Source: Typha latifolia | Taxonomy: Eukaryota > Streptophyta > Magnoliopsida > Poales > Typhaceae | Length of the DNA: 64,000 nt | NCBI GenBank assembly: GCA_019914945.1 | Contig: CM034102.1 | Coordinates: 12,637,501 to 12,701,500 of the forward strand | Direction: 5' to 3' | Shown: in pieces, positions 1-12,700 of the stretch | Position numbering within the stretch: position 1 is the first letter of the stretch | Layout of the letters: every line of letters starts with the position of its first letter | Made by a program: the position numbers and the translations under genes | The notes under the pieces: model-generated | Databases searched by the model: none | What the model saw: the letters and a program-made list of their open reading frames with translations, nothing else | Told to the model about the DNA's origin: nothing

Positions 1-329
1 ACTCATAGTGCTTGCCTCCTTAAGTGACTAATGTGCATGGAGTAAAAGCACATTTACTGTTTTTTGACCATTGTTACAAGTGCTGATATGTATTTGGCCA
101 GGAAGCAACATAGGTACGGAAGTTCATAGTCAGTGAGAAAGGACAAAGTACAAATTTATAATTTTCTTTGTGTAAAGCATAATACCATTTCTCATTCACT
201 GCTACCACACTTTAGGCCATTGAGTATTCTCAGTGATATGGATATTACAGTCATAGAGCAAGTGCAAAGTATGAATGTTCTAGCATTATGATGTCTATTG
301 CTACAAGTCATTGCATGAAAAGACGAAAG
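1..329. other. AT-rich flank, no gene seen
   Basis: I see no coding potential here. It lies just beyond the 3' end of the minus-strand hAT transposase remnant and may be that element's 3' untranslated and terminal part. I could not find a terminal inverted repeat or target duplication to fix the boundary. Confidence 0.4.
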
Positions 330-2444
330 TTTATCAAATAATCTGGAGACCTTGATAGAAGGCGAAGATTAGTATGCACATATACTAAATCTTCAGCTCT
401 CTCTGGAGTTATCTTGTTCCTTTTTAATAAATGGATAAAAGAATAGGTGCTCTAGTTCCTCTCACAACCTGAAGAAGAGCAAGGTTGCCCAAGTAACCTA
501 AATGCTAAATTCTGAAGAATAGGAGCATAAGCACCATGAGCAACCCACCACATGTTTGGATCAAATGAGTGCTATTGAATCATACTCAGCAAAACTTTTG
601 ATTGATGTGGAGAAACTAGTATACTCTTGGTATGCCATTTTTTGTTCTTCTGCATTTGGAAATTATCTTTTTAAGCATTTATTTCTCATATTAGAAACTT
701 CCAAATCCTTATGCGGTGGTACACGATTTGGATCCTCTTGAAGTCATGATGAGTTACAATACCTATTAACATAATCATATAATTAGTAAACAATAGCAAT
801 GAAAGAACAATAAATTTTTTAATCATAAGAAAGAGGACTATAGAAATTAAATTAACCTTGGATTCAAAGAATGTGCTAAGCAATGTAATGGTGTATTGCT
901 TTTATCCCATCTATCTACTAGGATCTTGTGCACCACTGAATAAAAAATAGATTCCTCACCTTCTTTCTTGTTTTTATGCATAAATATGACTGTCTTCACC
1001 TTTTCAATCATTGTATCCCACATTTCATATATCAAATGTAAGCATAGTTTATCTGTGTCTGCAACCCGTAACATATTGTATATAGGCTCTGTGAAGGCAA
1101 GTATATATTTAATTTTATCCCACCAAATGTCATCAAAGACTTTATTTTTGACAAATTGTGCTTTGCCAATATCATCTTCCCTATAAGAATTCTATTTATC
1201 ACTGATTATCATTGATTGAAGACCCTTCTTGATCTTTCTAAATCTTTTCAACATTATAATCACCGAAGCAAAGCGAGTCTCCGCAATAGCAAGCAATTTT
1301 AAGTTGACAAATTCATTAAAAATAGCCAATCTCATTGGATGCTGCATGATGAAATTTTTTATGCACATTACATCTCCTACAATTACTGAAATCCAGCTAC
1401 ACATCAAACACAATCTCATTTGTCTCAGTATTTTTTGTTGCACATATGTTCTTCAAAGCTAGGTTGAGAGTGTGAACTATACATGGAGTCCAAAAAATAT
1501 GAGAAAACCTTGCTTCAAGAAGCATCCTTGCTGCCTTACAAACAAGTGCATTATTCGCAAACAAGTGCATTATTCGTAACCACTTGGACTACATTATGAG
1601 GTCCAACCTCTTCAATGATTTTAATGATCAAATTAGAGATAAAAAATTTGTCTTTATATTTTCCTTCACAATTCACAGCTCTCAAGAACATAGGCCCACT
1701 CTCAATCACCGATAAAAAATTTATAAGCGGTCTCCTCTGTGCATCAGTCCAACCATCACATACAATACTCAGCTCTTTCTCCCTCCATGTGCTTCTAATA
1801 GGGTTTAGCAACATTTCAATATTTGCTCTCTCTTGTTGAAGTAGTGTAGTTCTCAACATATTGTAGCCAAGGGCACAAATTCAGAAATATTATTATTTGC
1901 TGCAAATTGAAAAGCTCTAACATAGTGAGGGTTTCTTGCCAAATGAAAAGGCAACCCAGTTGAATAAAACATTCTTGCAATCTCACAATATAATTGATTG
2001 CGAGCATTAGAATTAAATGACTTCTCAATAAGTGTCATTCCTATTGCTCTTTTTTTTCTTGATGTCCCCTATATTAAAACCTACACCTCCAATTGAGCTA
2101 CTAGAAGATGCCGCTTGTCTAAATTTTGGCAAAGGAATTTGTTTAGGCATCGAATTTTTAATTCTCAACTCGGCCATATCAACAACCCTTTTCATTTCCA
2201 TAACATGTTCACTACTCACTTTTGGACAACCTTTAATTTCATGCCCACTAATTTTCAGCAAATGAACCTTTTCTCTATAATATGATCCCTTGTAGACTTG
2301 TTGACAATAATTGCATCTAAAATTATGATTTCCTCCACCTTCTCCCAATTACTCCATTTTAGTAACATATCTCCACAAAGGAGCATTATCATCCACAGAA
2401 GATGCAGTATTTTGACTAGAATCAGGATTATTTTTAGTATTCAT
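330..2444 (-). pseudogene. hAT-family transposase pseudogene (BED finger, DUF659, hATC)
   Basis: Read on the minus strand, this is an almost full-length hAT transposase broken by stops and frame changes. The start codon at 2444 opens a reading that contains LWRYVTK, then an in-frame stop where the family usually has Lys, then a BED-type zinc finger (RCNYCQ, with downstream His residues, about 2340-2230). Next come the DUF659 region with IVCDGWTDAQRRPLINF (about 1800-1700), the conserved WTPCIVHTLNLALKNI block (about 1490-1440), and a stretch with WDTMIEKVK (about 1020). Last is the C-terminal dimerisation domain with MWWVAHGAYAPILQNLA and an ERN-stop-STYSF segment (about 550-430), where the family has ERNWSTYSF, so a Trp codon became a stop. 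It is a dead copy, antisense to the kinase gene and upstream of the first kinase exon seen here. Confidence 0.85.
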
Positions 2445-2589
2445 TTTTCTTCAACCGCAATAAAACTACATTAGTAAAGAGATATGTATTAGTAGATTAA
2501 CAGTTTAACATATAGAGATTAGATAAGCTTTAATATAATTTAACAATTTAATAACAGAGACTAAAATAACTAACATAAATGAAAATAAT

Positions 2590-2922
2590 TTAACAGAGAG
2601 AGAGTGAGACAGTGAGAGAGAATGAGAGAGAGAGAGACAGTGAGAGCGAGAGAGAGAGACAGAGAGAGAATGAGAGAAAGAGAGGGACGAAGAGATAGAG
2701 ATAGAGAGAGAGATAATGGGAGGGAGGGAGGGAGGAAGAGACACAGAGAGAGAAAATGAGAGAGAATGAGAGAAAGTGAGAAAGGGAGGAAGAGACAGAG
2801 AGAGACAGTGATAGAGAGAGAGAGGGAGGTAGGGGGAAGATACAAGGAGAGAGAGACAGAGACAGGGAGGGTAGGGAGGGAGGAAGAGACAGAGAGAGGT
2901 AGAGACAGGGAGAGAGAAGAAC
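2590..2922. repeat. Purine-rich (GA)n low-complexity tract
   Basis: More than 300 bases of nearly pure G and A on the plus strand, mostly GAGAGA and GGGAGGGA runs. The Ser/Leu-rich or Arg/Glu-rich open frames over it on both strands are products of composition and not genes. Confidence 0.9.
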
Positions 2923-3390
2923 CTGCGTCCTCGCCGTGCTCAACTCGCCGCACTTGCTCCGTCGACCGTTGTGCTCACTCAGCAGCCCGTAGCGCCTCGG
3001 ATTGTCGGTCGGCAGCTGCTCGAGGGTTTTAGGGCTTCGATTGAACGATTTTGTCGCTCAACAGTGAAGGTAAGAAAACGACGGGGTTTTAGGTTTTATT
3101 ATCGGGTTTGGATCTGGGTTAATAACATTTGACCGAACCCGACCCGACCCGTTAAACAATATCTAAAAGACCGCCCGTGTTCGATTTTTTTTTTTTGGAA
3201 ACTCTGGACACGTGTCCGACGAGTGTCCGTGTCGGACATGTGTCGGACACGATGCTTCATTGGTCTGTTGTATTACAGTTTTTATCTTTGTCAGTTTTGC
3301 TTTCCCCATATTACGACATAACTATTGGAGCAGAAGAAGTTAATCTCCAAGACAATTATGTCTGACATTTGGCCTCATCTTATTTTTCAG
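2923..3390. other. GC-rich segment then intron-like sequence before first kinase exon
   Basis: From 2923 to 3070 the sequence turns GC-rich and looks like an untranslated leader. It could be the leader of the minus-strand hAT remnant, or a non-coding exon of the kinase, since a donor-like AG/GTAAG occurs near 3068. From 3205 to 3256 there is a cluster of short repeated and inverted GTGTCGGACACG-like motifs. The segment ends in a polypyrimidine tract and CAG directly before the exon at 3391. No start codon or N-terminal kinase exon was recognised here. Confidence 0.4.
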
Positions 3391-3768
3391 GGAAACTTAA
3401 TCCGCCATGCAACTATTCTGAGGATATAAAGACTCCTGATACTTTTACCACAAAGGCACAGGTGATGAGATAACATTTTCTTTGGTTCTTTTTATGCTAA
3501 TAATTTGATTCTTTACTTCTGATGACATCTTAATTTTTCTTAGTAATGTCATGCCACTGATAATCTGGATTGCTTGATTCAGCATCCATATGATTCTTGC
3601 GAAACTCCAAAGGAATCAGAGTCTCCCCGTTTTAAAGCCATAATGCAGGCTACTAGTGCTCCTAGGAAGAGGGTACCTTCGGACATTAAAAGCTACTCTC
3701 ATGAGCTGGATTCTAGAGGAGTGCGACCATTTCCATTCTTTAAGACTCGGGTTGGTTACAATCCAAAG
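3391..3768 (+). CDS. Kinase exons 1-2 of those seen (N-terminal regulatory region)
   Basis: Exon 3391-3461 starts in phase 2 and reads [15 protein letters not shown] onwards. Exon 3583-3768 carries the family-conserved [17 protein letters not shown] and [11 protein letters not shown] blocks. Both end on codon boundaries before GT donors. The intron between them is 121 bases and the following one is 153 bases, in contrast to the giant introns later in the gene. Confidence 0.85.
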
Positions 3769-6700
3769 GTAAGCAGATGTTCTTGTTCATGGTAGAGGTT
3801 GGAATTGGTGCTAACTTTCTCATATTACTAAATGTTCTAAAGGCTTTGAGGGTAATTTTCTTATCTGCCTGGTCTTTTGCATTTGTTGTACTCTTTATTG
3901 TATACTCTATCTTATATACAGGAGGTGTTGAAAGTCATTCAGGTGAAATTTGAGAAAGCAAAAGAAGAGGTGAACTCAGATCTGGCAATTTTTGCAGGGG
4001 ACTTGGTTGGCATAATGGAAAAATATGCTGAAATTCATCCTGAGTGGAAAGAAACTCTGGAAGATTTGCTCATACTTGCTCGGAGCTGTTGTGTAATGAC
4101 ACCTGGGGAGTTTTGGCTCCAGTGTGAAGGAATAGTGCAGGATTTGGATGATCGTCGCCAGGAGCACCCTATGGGTGTTCTTAAAAAACTATTTACTCGC
4201 ATGCTATTTATCCTTACTAGATGCACAAGGCTGCTCCAGTTCCACAAAGAAAGTGGTTTTGCTGAGGATGAAGTTGCTATGGATCTTCGAGAAGCTAAGA
4301 TTATACATTCTGCTGATAGACAGACTTTTGCAGAAGTTGGAAGAGATAAGAAAAGCACCAAAACTACAAAGAGCTCAACTGAAGCTGTTTCATCCAGAAA
4401 ATCATATAGTCAAGAGCAGCACAACTTAAAATGGAAAAGAAGCCAGGAGATAAAGCCTGTTAATTATTTTTCACTTGACGTGGACATTGGAAAAGACACT
4501 ATCTCACCAGCTAGCAGAGAGCGTATTGCTTCTTGGAAGCCTTTTCCTTCTCCTGTTAGCAAATATTCAAAAGAAACTATATCCATTAAAGAGGAATCCA
4601 ACAGGGAAGTGGATTCTTTACATCCTACGACCAAAAGAGAAGGTCCTGATGCAGTGCCAACAGCAACTATTCCGGATATACCTAGTTCTTTAGATTCTTC
4701 TGTGATTTCATCTGTTACTTCCAAGCATCGGCACAAAGTCTCATGGGGTTACTGGTCTGATCAGCCGAATATTTCTGAAGAGGGTTCAATAATGTGTCGC
4801 ATTTGTGAGGAGTATGTTCCTACAGCATATGTGGAGGATCATTCCAAGATATGTGCTATAGCAGACAGGTGTGACCAAAAAGGTGTAAGTGTTGATGAGC
4901 GCCTCATAAGAATTGCTGAGAACCTAGAAAAAATGATAGAGTCTTGTCCACAAAAGGATATCCCAAACGCACTTGGAAGCCCGGATGTTGCAAAAGTTTC
5001 TAATTCCAGTGTCACTGAGGAATCTGATGTTCCTTCCCCGAAACTCAGTGATTGGTCTCGAAGAGGATCAGCGGATATGCTTGACTGTTGTCAGGATGGT
5101 GATAATACTATTTTCTTGGATGATCTAAAGAATCTGCCGACAATGACTTGTAAAACTCGTTTTGGTCCAAAGTCTGATCAGGGAATGGCTACTTCATCAG
5201 CAGGTAGCATGACTCCTCGATCTCCTCTGATGACACCAAGATCTAGTCATATAGACATGCTTTTAACAGGGAAGAATGCAATTTCTGAGAGCGATGATCT
5301 TCCACAGGTAGTTGCTAGTTGCTATATGGATGAAGATACTCATTTGTAGCTTCCAATTATTTTTCTAGTGTTTATTCTCCTACATCTGAGAGTTCATCTG
5401 GATTTGCACGGCTGGTATAGTAAACTTTGAAATGCATAATAGCTGGTAATTTTGTTTTTGGTCCCTCTCTGATTAGACTGAATTCCTGACTGAGGCCAAT
5501 ACGTATATTACACAGGTTGCCATATCAATAAAGTTAATTATTCAATAAAACTGCCCATCTCATTGATTAATTGCTGGAAATGATCAATAAAATTGTACAT
5601 ACTAAGAACACCATTTTCATACTAAATTTTATGGTGCTATGTGGAAATAAATTTTATAGCAAAAGCTGCTATTTTGGGCTTTCCAAGGAACCGTCATCTT
5701 GATAAATTGGAAGTGTTCAATTGAATGCTAATTTTCCATGTGAAATTGACAGGTTGCTGAACTAGCTGATATTGCTCGTTGCATTGCTAATACTCCCTTG
5801 GATGAAGAACACTCCTTAGCATACTTGGTTTCCTGTGTAGAAGATCTACAAGAAGTCATCAATCGCCGGAAGCATGAGGCACTTACCGTTCAGACATTTG
5901 GCACGCGCATAGAGAAGCTTCATCGGTAAGTTGATCTTCTTAGGTTGTCTTGCACTCATACTCTTCTTCTCTCCCTTTGTCATGGAAGCTAAACTTCATG
6001 CAGATTAATATTGAAGCTATTGCTTGTATGGATAGTTTTCACTTTTCATTGTTTTTAAAGGATTTTAAAGGTTATTTTTCCTGCTCTTTATTCTTTAAGT
6101 GCAGTTATTATCTAATTTATACATTTAAATTTTACTACAGGGAGAAGTATTTGCAACTTTGCGATTCAGTTGATATTGACAAAGTTGATACAATTAGTAC
6201 TGTCATGGATGAAGAAGATGATGTCGTTCGTAGTTTGCGAGCAAGCCCAGTTCACCCTATCCTTAAGGATCGGACATCTATTGATGACTTTGAAATTATA
6301 AAACCCATCAGTCGTGGGGCATTTGGTCGAGTTTTCTTAGCAAAGAAAAGAACAACAGGGGATCTTTTTGCTATAAAGGTACCATTTTTTTGATGATTTG
6401 TGGTTTTGCCCTCTCATTTTTGTTTAGAAAGCTGTTGGTGTTTTGTAGAGAACATCTCTTTGATATTAACTAGTATGAACTATGAACAATGCGTTTTTTG
6501 GATGGCCTTTCATCTGTCCTCTTGAATTATATGTTTTTATTGGTTTAAAAATATAGACTTGAGATTAAAAATATTCTTACTTGAAGTTGACAAAGTTGTT
6601 AATAATGAGTTTCTAAGAATCCATTCCAAATCTATGTCAGTTGAGTTATTTGTATTACATGGTGTCAATGCACAAAACTTAGTAACATAGTGTCAATTTA

Positions 6701-9700
6701 ATTAGTTTGATGATTATCATTTGTTTTGAGTATTTTTTTATTAATTATTTCTAATTATAAACCTTATGCATGTAAATTACTAGTCTTACCATATTTTTAT
6801 GCCACATTTTGAACTTTGGTTTAGGAACTTCTAGAATATGTGACAGTCTGATTATGGGAGAAATTTCAGCCTGAAATTGTAACTAAGTTGAGGTCAACCT
6901 AGATGAACTTGACCTTATAGACATGGATCCTAGTTTCGGCTGATCTCGATCCCGAGCTGAAACCCGATCAGTTTTGGGTCTGGATTAGTCTTATCGGTCA
7001 ATCCCGCTTGAGACAAGTATGGGTAAGAGAGAAAATGAGGGGGGAAGAGAGAGAAGGAAAGAGAGAGAAAGAGAGGGAGCAAGAGAGAGAGGGAAAGAGA
7101 GAAAGAGAGGGAGCAAGAGAGAGAGGGAAAGAGAGAAAGAGAGGGAGGAGAGAGTTTATGGGTTGTGACAGTAAGAGGGAGGGGAAGAGAAGGGGGAGAC
7201 AGAAGTGGAGAAAAAAAATTATGCTGGAGAATGAGGGAGGTGGTAGTCGGTGAGAGTGAGGGGAAGGGAGAGGATGAGGGAGACTTTTTCTTTAAAATAG
7301 GAGAAAGTTAACAAGAGTGAGAGTTAGTGGGGGAGAGAGAGAGAGAGTTTGATAAATGATAGAGTTAGTGGAAGAGAGAGTTTGGTAAGAAAGAGAATTA
7401 GTGGGAGAGAAGGTAAGATAATTTTCTTATTTATATGAGAGGGGGAAAGAGAGTGTGAGCGATAGAAATTGAGAAAATCGTACTTATTTTTTAGTTTTTA
7501 GACTTTATATATATCTTATTATTATTATCTCTAAAAAATTTAGAATTTTTCTGTATTTTAAAATACAGATCGATACAGATGGCTGATACGTATCTTTCTT
7601 TTGAATGACCGATTTCGATACTTGGAACCTTGAATTTTCTACACTAATTCAGCTCCAATTTGAAGATTTTATAAACTTTTTTTTGAGGTAAATGGTGGAA
7701 GATCCACTGTTTTCCTTTCATAAATAGTAAAATAAAACTAGAAAACAGACACTCATGACCATAAATCAGTCCAAGGCAAGTTATTGTTCAGACATGCTGA
7801 TGTGAAACATTTGGATCGTTAGAATTTTAGGAGATGATTGTAAAAAAAAGAGAGAGAATGGGGTTTCACACCTCCATTCTCAAGTAGAGTTTCACACCCA
7901 AAACTCACATTGGAGATCTCAAAAGAATTTCGTTTCTTCATTAATCTTGATTGAGTGAAATGCTGGACTATATATAAACCTTACAAATGACAATAAACAA
8001 ATAACATCCTAAATAATTGCGAAAAAGCAAATATAACTATAAACACTATAAATAGCAAATGTATAATAAAAATAATTGGCTTAAGACTAATTTTTTAAAA
8101 GAGGAACTACACTAATACATGTGCCTGTGCAATATATCACTAGTCTGCATCATACTCTCTGAGTGAATAAGAACTCGACTCTATTGAGTGTATCCCCTTC
8201 AGCATTTAGATTGCTCCGGTTTGATAGTTTCCTAACACTTTTAAGTTATTTCGATCAAGTCAAATATCATTAGATTTATGGATAAGCTTGGATAGTTTTT
8301 GGATAGTTAGGATTTGCCGAGAGAATTAAAAAAAAAGAAGATTTGTTGAAATATCAAGGAAAGGATAAGCAACTGGAATTTGAAATTCAAAAATTCAAAA
8401 TTCACGAAATTCAAAAATTTGAAATTCGAAAATGTGAAATACATGAAATTATTTGAATTTGAAAATTTGAAATTTTTTAAGATGCGATTTTTTTTTTGCT
8501 CACCTATGGCAGAGAAGAAAGTTGATTTAGGTGATGATGGACTATTGGATGATGCACGAACACTCCACGTTTGGTTGGATCTTGCTTCGCAATTCCGGAA
8601 TGATGACTAATTCTTCTCGTTCCTCCACAACGATGATCTCCTTATGCGATGATGATCCGACATTCGTGATGCAAGTGTCAAACGAAGGACAAGTGTAGAG
8701 TGGCATAGAATCTAGAAAGTGGGCCGTTTATACATGGTGGAACTGATGATAAAAGTTGGGAAAGATGGGTAGCACGGATAAATTAATGGGCGATGGAGGT
8801 AGAAAATATGGTTTAGAGAAAATTTGAATCCTAAAAAACTGGCTTTGATACCAAAATGATGTGAAACAATTAGATTGTTAGGATTCTAGGAATGATGATG
8901 GTGAAAAAAGAGAGAAAGAATAGGATTTCACTAGGGGTGAAAACAGATCGGATACAGATCGGATAACGCTTAACCTACATCCGGATTTGGTCCGAATATG
9001 GATTCATATACGAATATTTGACGGTAGCAAAAACTAAAACCATATCTTAAGAAAACAGATACTGATAATTTTCGGATATAGATCGAATATGGATTGGGTA
9101 GTTTTTGGATAGGGATCGAATCTTAAATAGATACGTATCAGATCTTAAACGGATTATGGCCTTCCATTTTTAATCCTCTTTGCTCCTAATACTTGCATTT
9201 CTTCATGGCTCATTTTTCTATCTATTATCAAATTAAAAGACTAATTTTGCAATCTAATGGTTAGCATATCTAGAAACTCTCCCCTATTATTATCAAAAGA
9301 ACACATAACACCCTTGTACATCGCAAAGATCAAATTATCTACCACCAATTTTGGACTTCCAAGAACTTTGAGTCCACCATTTTAAATGGAAGTTGTGCTT
9401 AACAACAAGATTTGCATCAAAGCAAAACTTAGCTCTTAGGCACAAAATAAGGTGATCAAACATAGGTTCAATACACTAATTGTAACACCCAAACTAGCAA
9501 CCAAACTAGCAAATTTTGCTCTAGCAACCAAACTACTGATTGGAAATATTCCTGAGCCATGCTGAACGGCTAAACCCAATAACAGATCAGAAACATGTAA
9601 TTTAATACTTGGAGATTCTTCTTTCATGAGAATACTTGCTTCACTAATAAGAATTTCAATGCATTTTATTTGGACAAAAATAATAGAGTACCAGCAAGGT

Positions 9701-12700
9701 TTTGGGTGGACTATTGAATCCATAATGTATTATACATCTACTAAGTAATAACAAAAAATATAGCAGTAGGGAGGGCCTTCCATGAAATCCTAAGACTAAG
9801 ATATGGTCCACCAAAAAAAACAACAACAATGATCACAAGAATACCTCTTCATCAGTACCTGGGAAGCTACTCCTGTTGAAGTTCTGATGCCATCCTCTTT
9901 CATAAAGAAATGACCAATAATAATGCCTTTATAGAATAGATTATAGAGTGTTGAGCAATACCACAACCACATACTAAGATTGGTCGATAAGCAAATAAGT
10001 GTTCGGTTAACAACTTTATATCAGCTTTCAATGTAGATTTGCATAGCAGTTGAGCATCTCTTGGAAACAATCATATGGGTGGAGAGCCAGAGAGGTGATG
10101 GCGACGGAGGAGGAGTTGAAGATGGTGATGGCAATGGAGAAGGAGCTAAAGACGATGATGGAGACAAAGGAGGAGTTGAAGATAGTGATCGGCTGATAGG
10201 GTGATGACGAGGAGAGATTTCGGTGGAGGCGGCTATCAATTTGGGAAAGAGATGGAGAGAGTTAGGTTAGAATCGGTGAGATGAGGGTTGGGTAACTTGG
10301 GTTATTGGATTGGTAGGTTTATTGGATCGTTATCCGGATTCGAATCTGAATACACTAAAATGACTACCATATCCGGATCCGAATCCAGATATTTAACTAA
10401 AAGCCTATTCTTTCGTTTCTGGATCCGAATCGGATAGGATTTTTTTATCCATATCCAATCCGATCCGAATCGGGTAATGGGTCAGGTCGTACATAAACCA
10501 ACTCGTTTTCACTCCTATATACAAATTTGTTTGAAGAGATATGGACACTTCCCAATATATTAACAAAAAAGTTTGAAGGATAAGTTTTGTTACTAATATG
10601 CTGATCACCATATAATATTATACATTAGGGTGCCAATTTAATGAATTTTAGATAAATATAGTTGTACTGCAACAAGTTGGGTTGATGAGTCTCTCATAAA
10701 GAGAGGCTCAAAAGTGGAGCCATTCCTTTTATCAGCTTCAAATGCTTTATGCCATGATTTCCAAGTTTAGAGGGGGGGAAAGGCCATCTTATTAATAAGA
10801 AATGGAAGTAGGGACAATATGACCTCTTTGGAGTTGTATGGTTCCATACAGCAAAAGAAATTAATTATTGCTATAGGTTTCACTCTCAAAACTCACATTA
10901 GAGATCTGAAAGAATTTTTATTTCTTCGTTAACTCCGATTGAGTAAAGGTTGGCCTATATATAGACCTTATAAATGGCAACAAGCAAATAACACTCTAAA
11001 TAATTGCAAAAATGCAAATATAACTCTAAACACCATAAATAGCAAATGTATAATAAAATTAATTGACTTAAAATTAATTTCCTAAAGGAGGAACATCACT
11101 GATATATGCGCCTATGTAATATGTCAGTGATGTCCGCATCACATGCATTTCCAAAATAATGCAAATCCTGTACACCCTATGGACACGATTGAACCAAAAT
11201 AATTTGAACTCTTGCCTCCTTTCCTCTGGTTATTTGTCCTTTTGTTGAATCCAATATTATGTAGTTCTTTTTGTAGGAGGTCACTTCTCTGCCTTCTTTC
11301 TTCTCTTGCATTATGTTCTATCTTGCTAGTTTTCTATTGTTATTTTAGTGCTCGAAAAAATGCCAACAGTAGTGTACTCTTATTTAGAATTTTTCCCAAA
11401 TGGTCCATATTTAAAACTTTTGGGCCATTTTTTAATTTGTGTGCCATTCTTGTGTAGGGGCCATGTTGATCTTCTCATCAGTATCGTTCCAATTTTATTG
11501 GAAGTCCCTGAAGAGACAAGATCTTGTTGACTTGGTTTTCACTATCTTTCATATTTGGGGCCAAAATTGGTGGAAACTTGAAAACTATACTTATGGTTAA
11601 GATCTAAACCAAAAAATAGAAGAAAGTTAATATCATCAACTCACTTGAAGTGAATTTACTATGCCCCTACTCCACTATTGATTCAATTTTTGAATTTTTT
11701 TGGGGAAAACCCTATTTTCCCTTTTGATTTCTAATTTTGAAAGTATTTTACAATTTACATAGATCTATCATCAAAATGCTAGATATATATAGAAGAACTT
11801 TTACACAACATATATATATGGCATTATTTTTCTAGATCAGAGATTATTATTCTCTGTTTTGGTTTCTAAACCATGAAAATAAGAACATCAAGTAAGAAAA
11901 CATACCTTGTTAAGTTTGGAGTTCCAAGTTTGGATCAAGGTTCAATGTCACTAAATCTTCTCTTTCCTCATTTTCTTCTGCCAAGCTGGTCCTCCTTTCA
12001 TCTCATTTGGACAGCAGAGGGAAACTGTGGGATATTGAAAGCGACCCCATAAGAGTCTACTTTGAGTCCGAAAATATGTGTATACTGACCGAATTGCTCT
12101 ATAATGGCCCATATTGACCGACACTCTTGATATGGTAGTGATATGGAACATCCCATGCTTAGCTGATCAACACCAACATAGTATGATTTATGCTGGCTGG
12201 AACGACTATGGTTTGTTATGGGATTGAGCCACAGGGAACCTGTGTAGTTGCAGAAGATGCTTAGGTCTTAATCCTTTATGGACCTTGCATTGGCAGGGCT
12301 TTCATGCATTGTGATGCCTCCTTTTGTCTTTATATTGAAGCAAAAATGTCCTTGGCTAGGTGTAGTTTTTTTACTTGGGAAAGCATATGCAACCTCATCA
12401 TATATTTCTATCCTTTTGAAAGGGTTCATGTAGCATCTCTCAATTATGCTGTTCCTACTAGCTTTGGATTTTCATACCTAGGTAGAACACAGTAATGATC
12501 GTAAAACTCTCTTTCTCTCGGCATGCTTGCTCGTGGTATACTGTAAGTATCTAATGTAGAATAGGTTATGAATTCTCCAGTTATGTTGTGACTGAATTTT
12601 GGTCTTCTTTCCAAGTAGGTCCTGAAAAAGGCAGATATGATTCGTAAGAACGCAGTCGAGAGTATAATAGCTGAACGAGACATCCTAATCACAGTGCGGA

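Larger units (their letters stand above)
7798..11141 (-). mobile_element. Miniature non-autonomous LTR retrotransposon (TRIM-like) with a nested insertion
   Basis: Two direct repeats starting TGATGTGAAAC and ending GCATCA bound the element, with identical 5-base duplications CATGC at 7793-7797 and 11142-11146. Beside the right-hand repeat, plus-strand 8841-8853 is the complement of TGGTATCAAAGCC, a near match to the usual initiator-Met-tRNA primer site, three bases from the LTR. The element therefore points along the minus strand. The internal part is only 704 bases (8153-8856) and encodes no gag or pol that I can see, so it must have moved with helper proteins. The right (5') LTR was later split by the insertion at 8932-10875. 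Confidence 0.8.
8857..11141 (-). repeat. 5' LTR of the TRIM-like element, split by an insertion
   Basis: The LTR is present as 8857-8931 and 10876-11141, with about 1.94 kb between the two parts. The left part ends GATTTCAC and the right part starts GGTTTCAC, close to an 8-base duplication. However, the other LTR naturally has two GTTTCAC motifs 26 bases apart, so the duplication may partly reflect that. Confidence 0.7.

Noticed and set aside
2505..3032. Long Ser/Leu-rich and Arg/Glu-rich open frames on both strands
   Set aside because: They are translations of a GA/CT low-complexity tract; both strands and several frames stay open only because of composition.
5308..5349. Stop codon at 5347-5349 as the end of a short kinase-related gene
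   Set aside because: The DLPQ/VAELAD junction at 5307/5753 restores the conserved family sequence, so this is intron read-through.
7008..7253. Open frame rich in Arg, Glu and Lys
   Set aside because: Same effect of a purine-rich tract, inside a kinase intron, without any motif.
8932..10517. The insertion ending at 10517 with matching target duplication
   Set aside because: Flanks GATTTCAC and TATACAAA do not match; the better match GGTTTCAC is at 10876, so the end was moved there with reservation.
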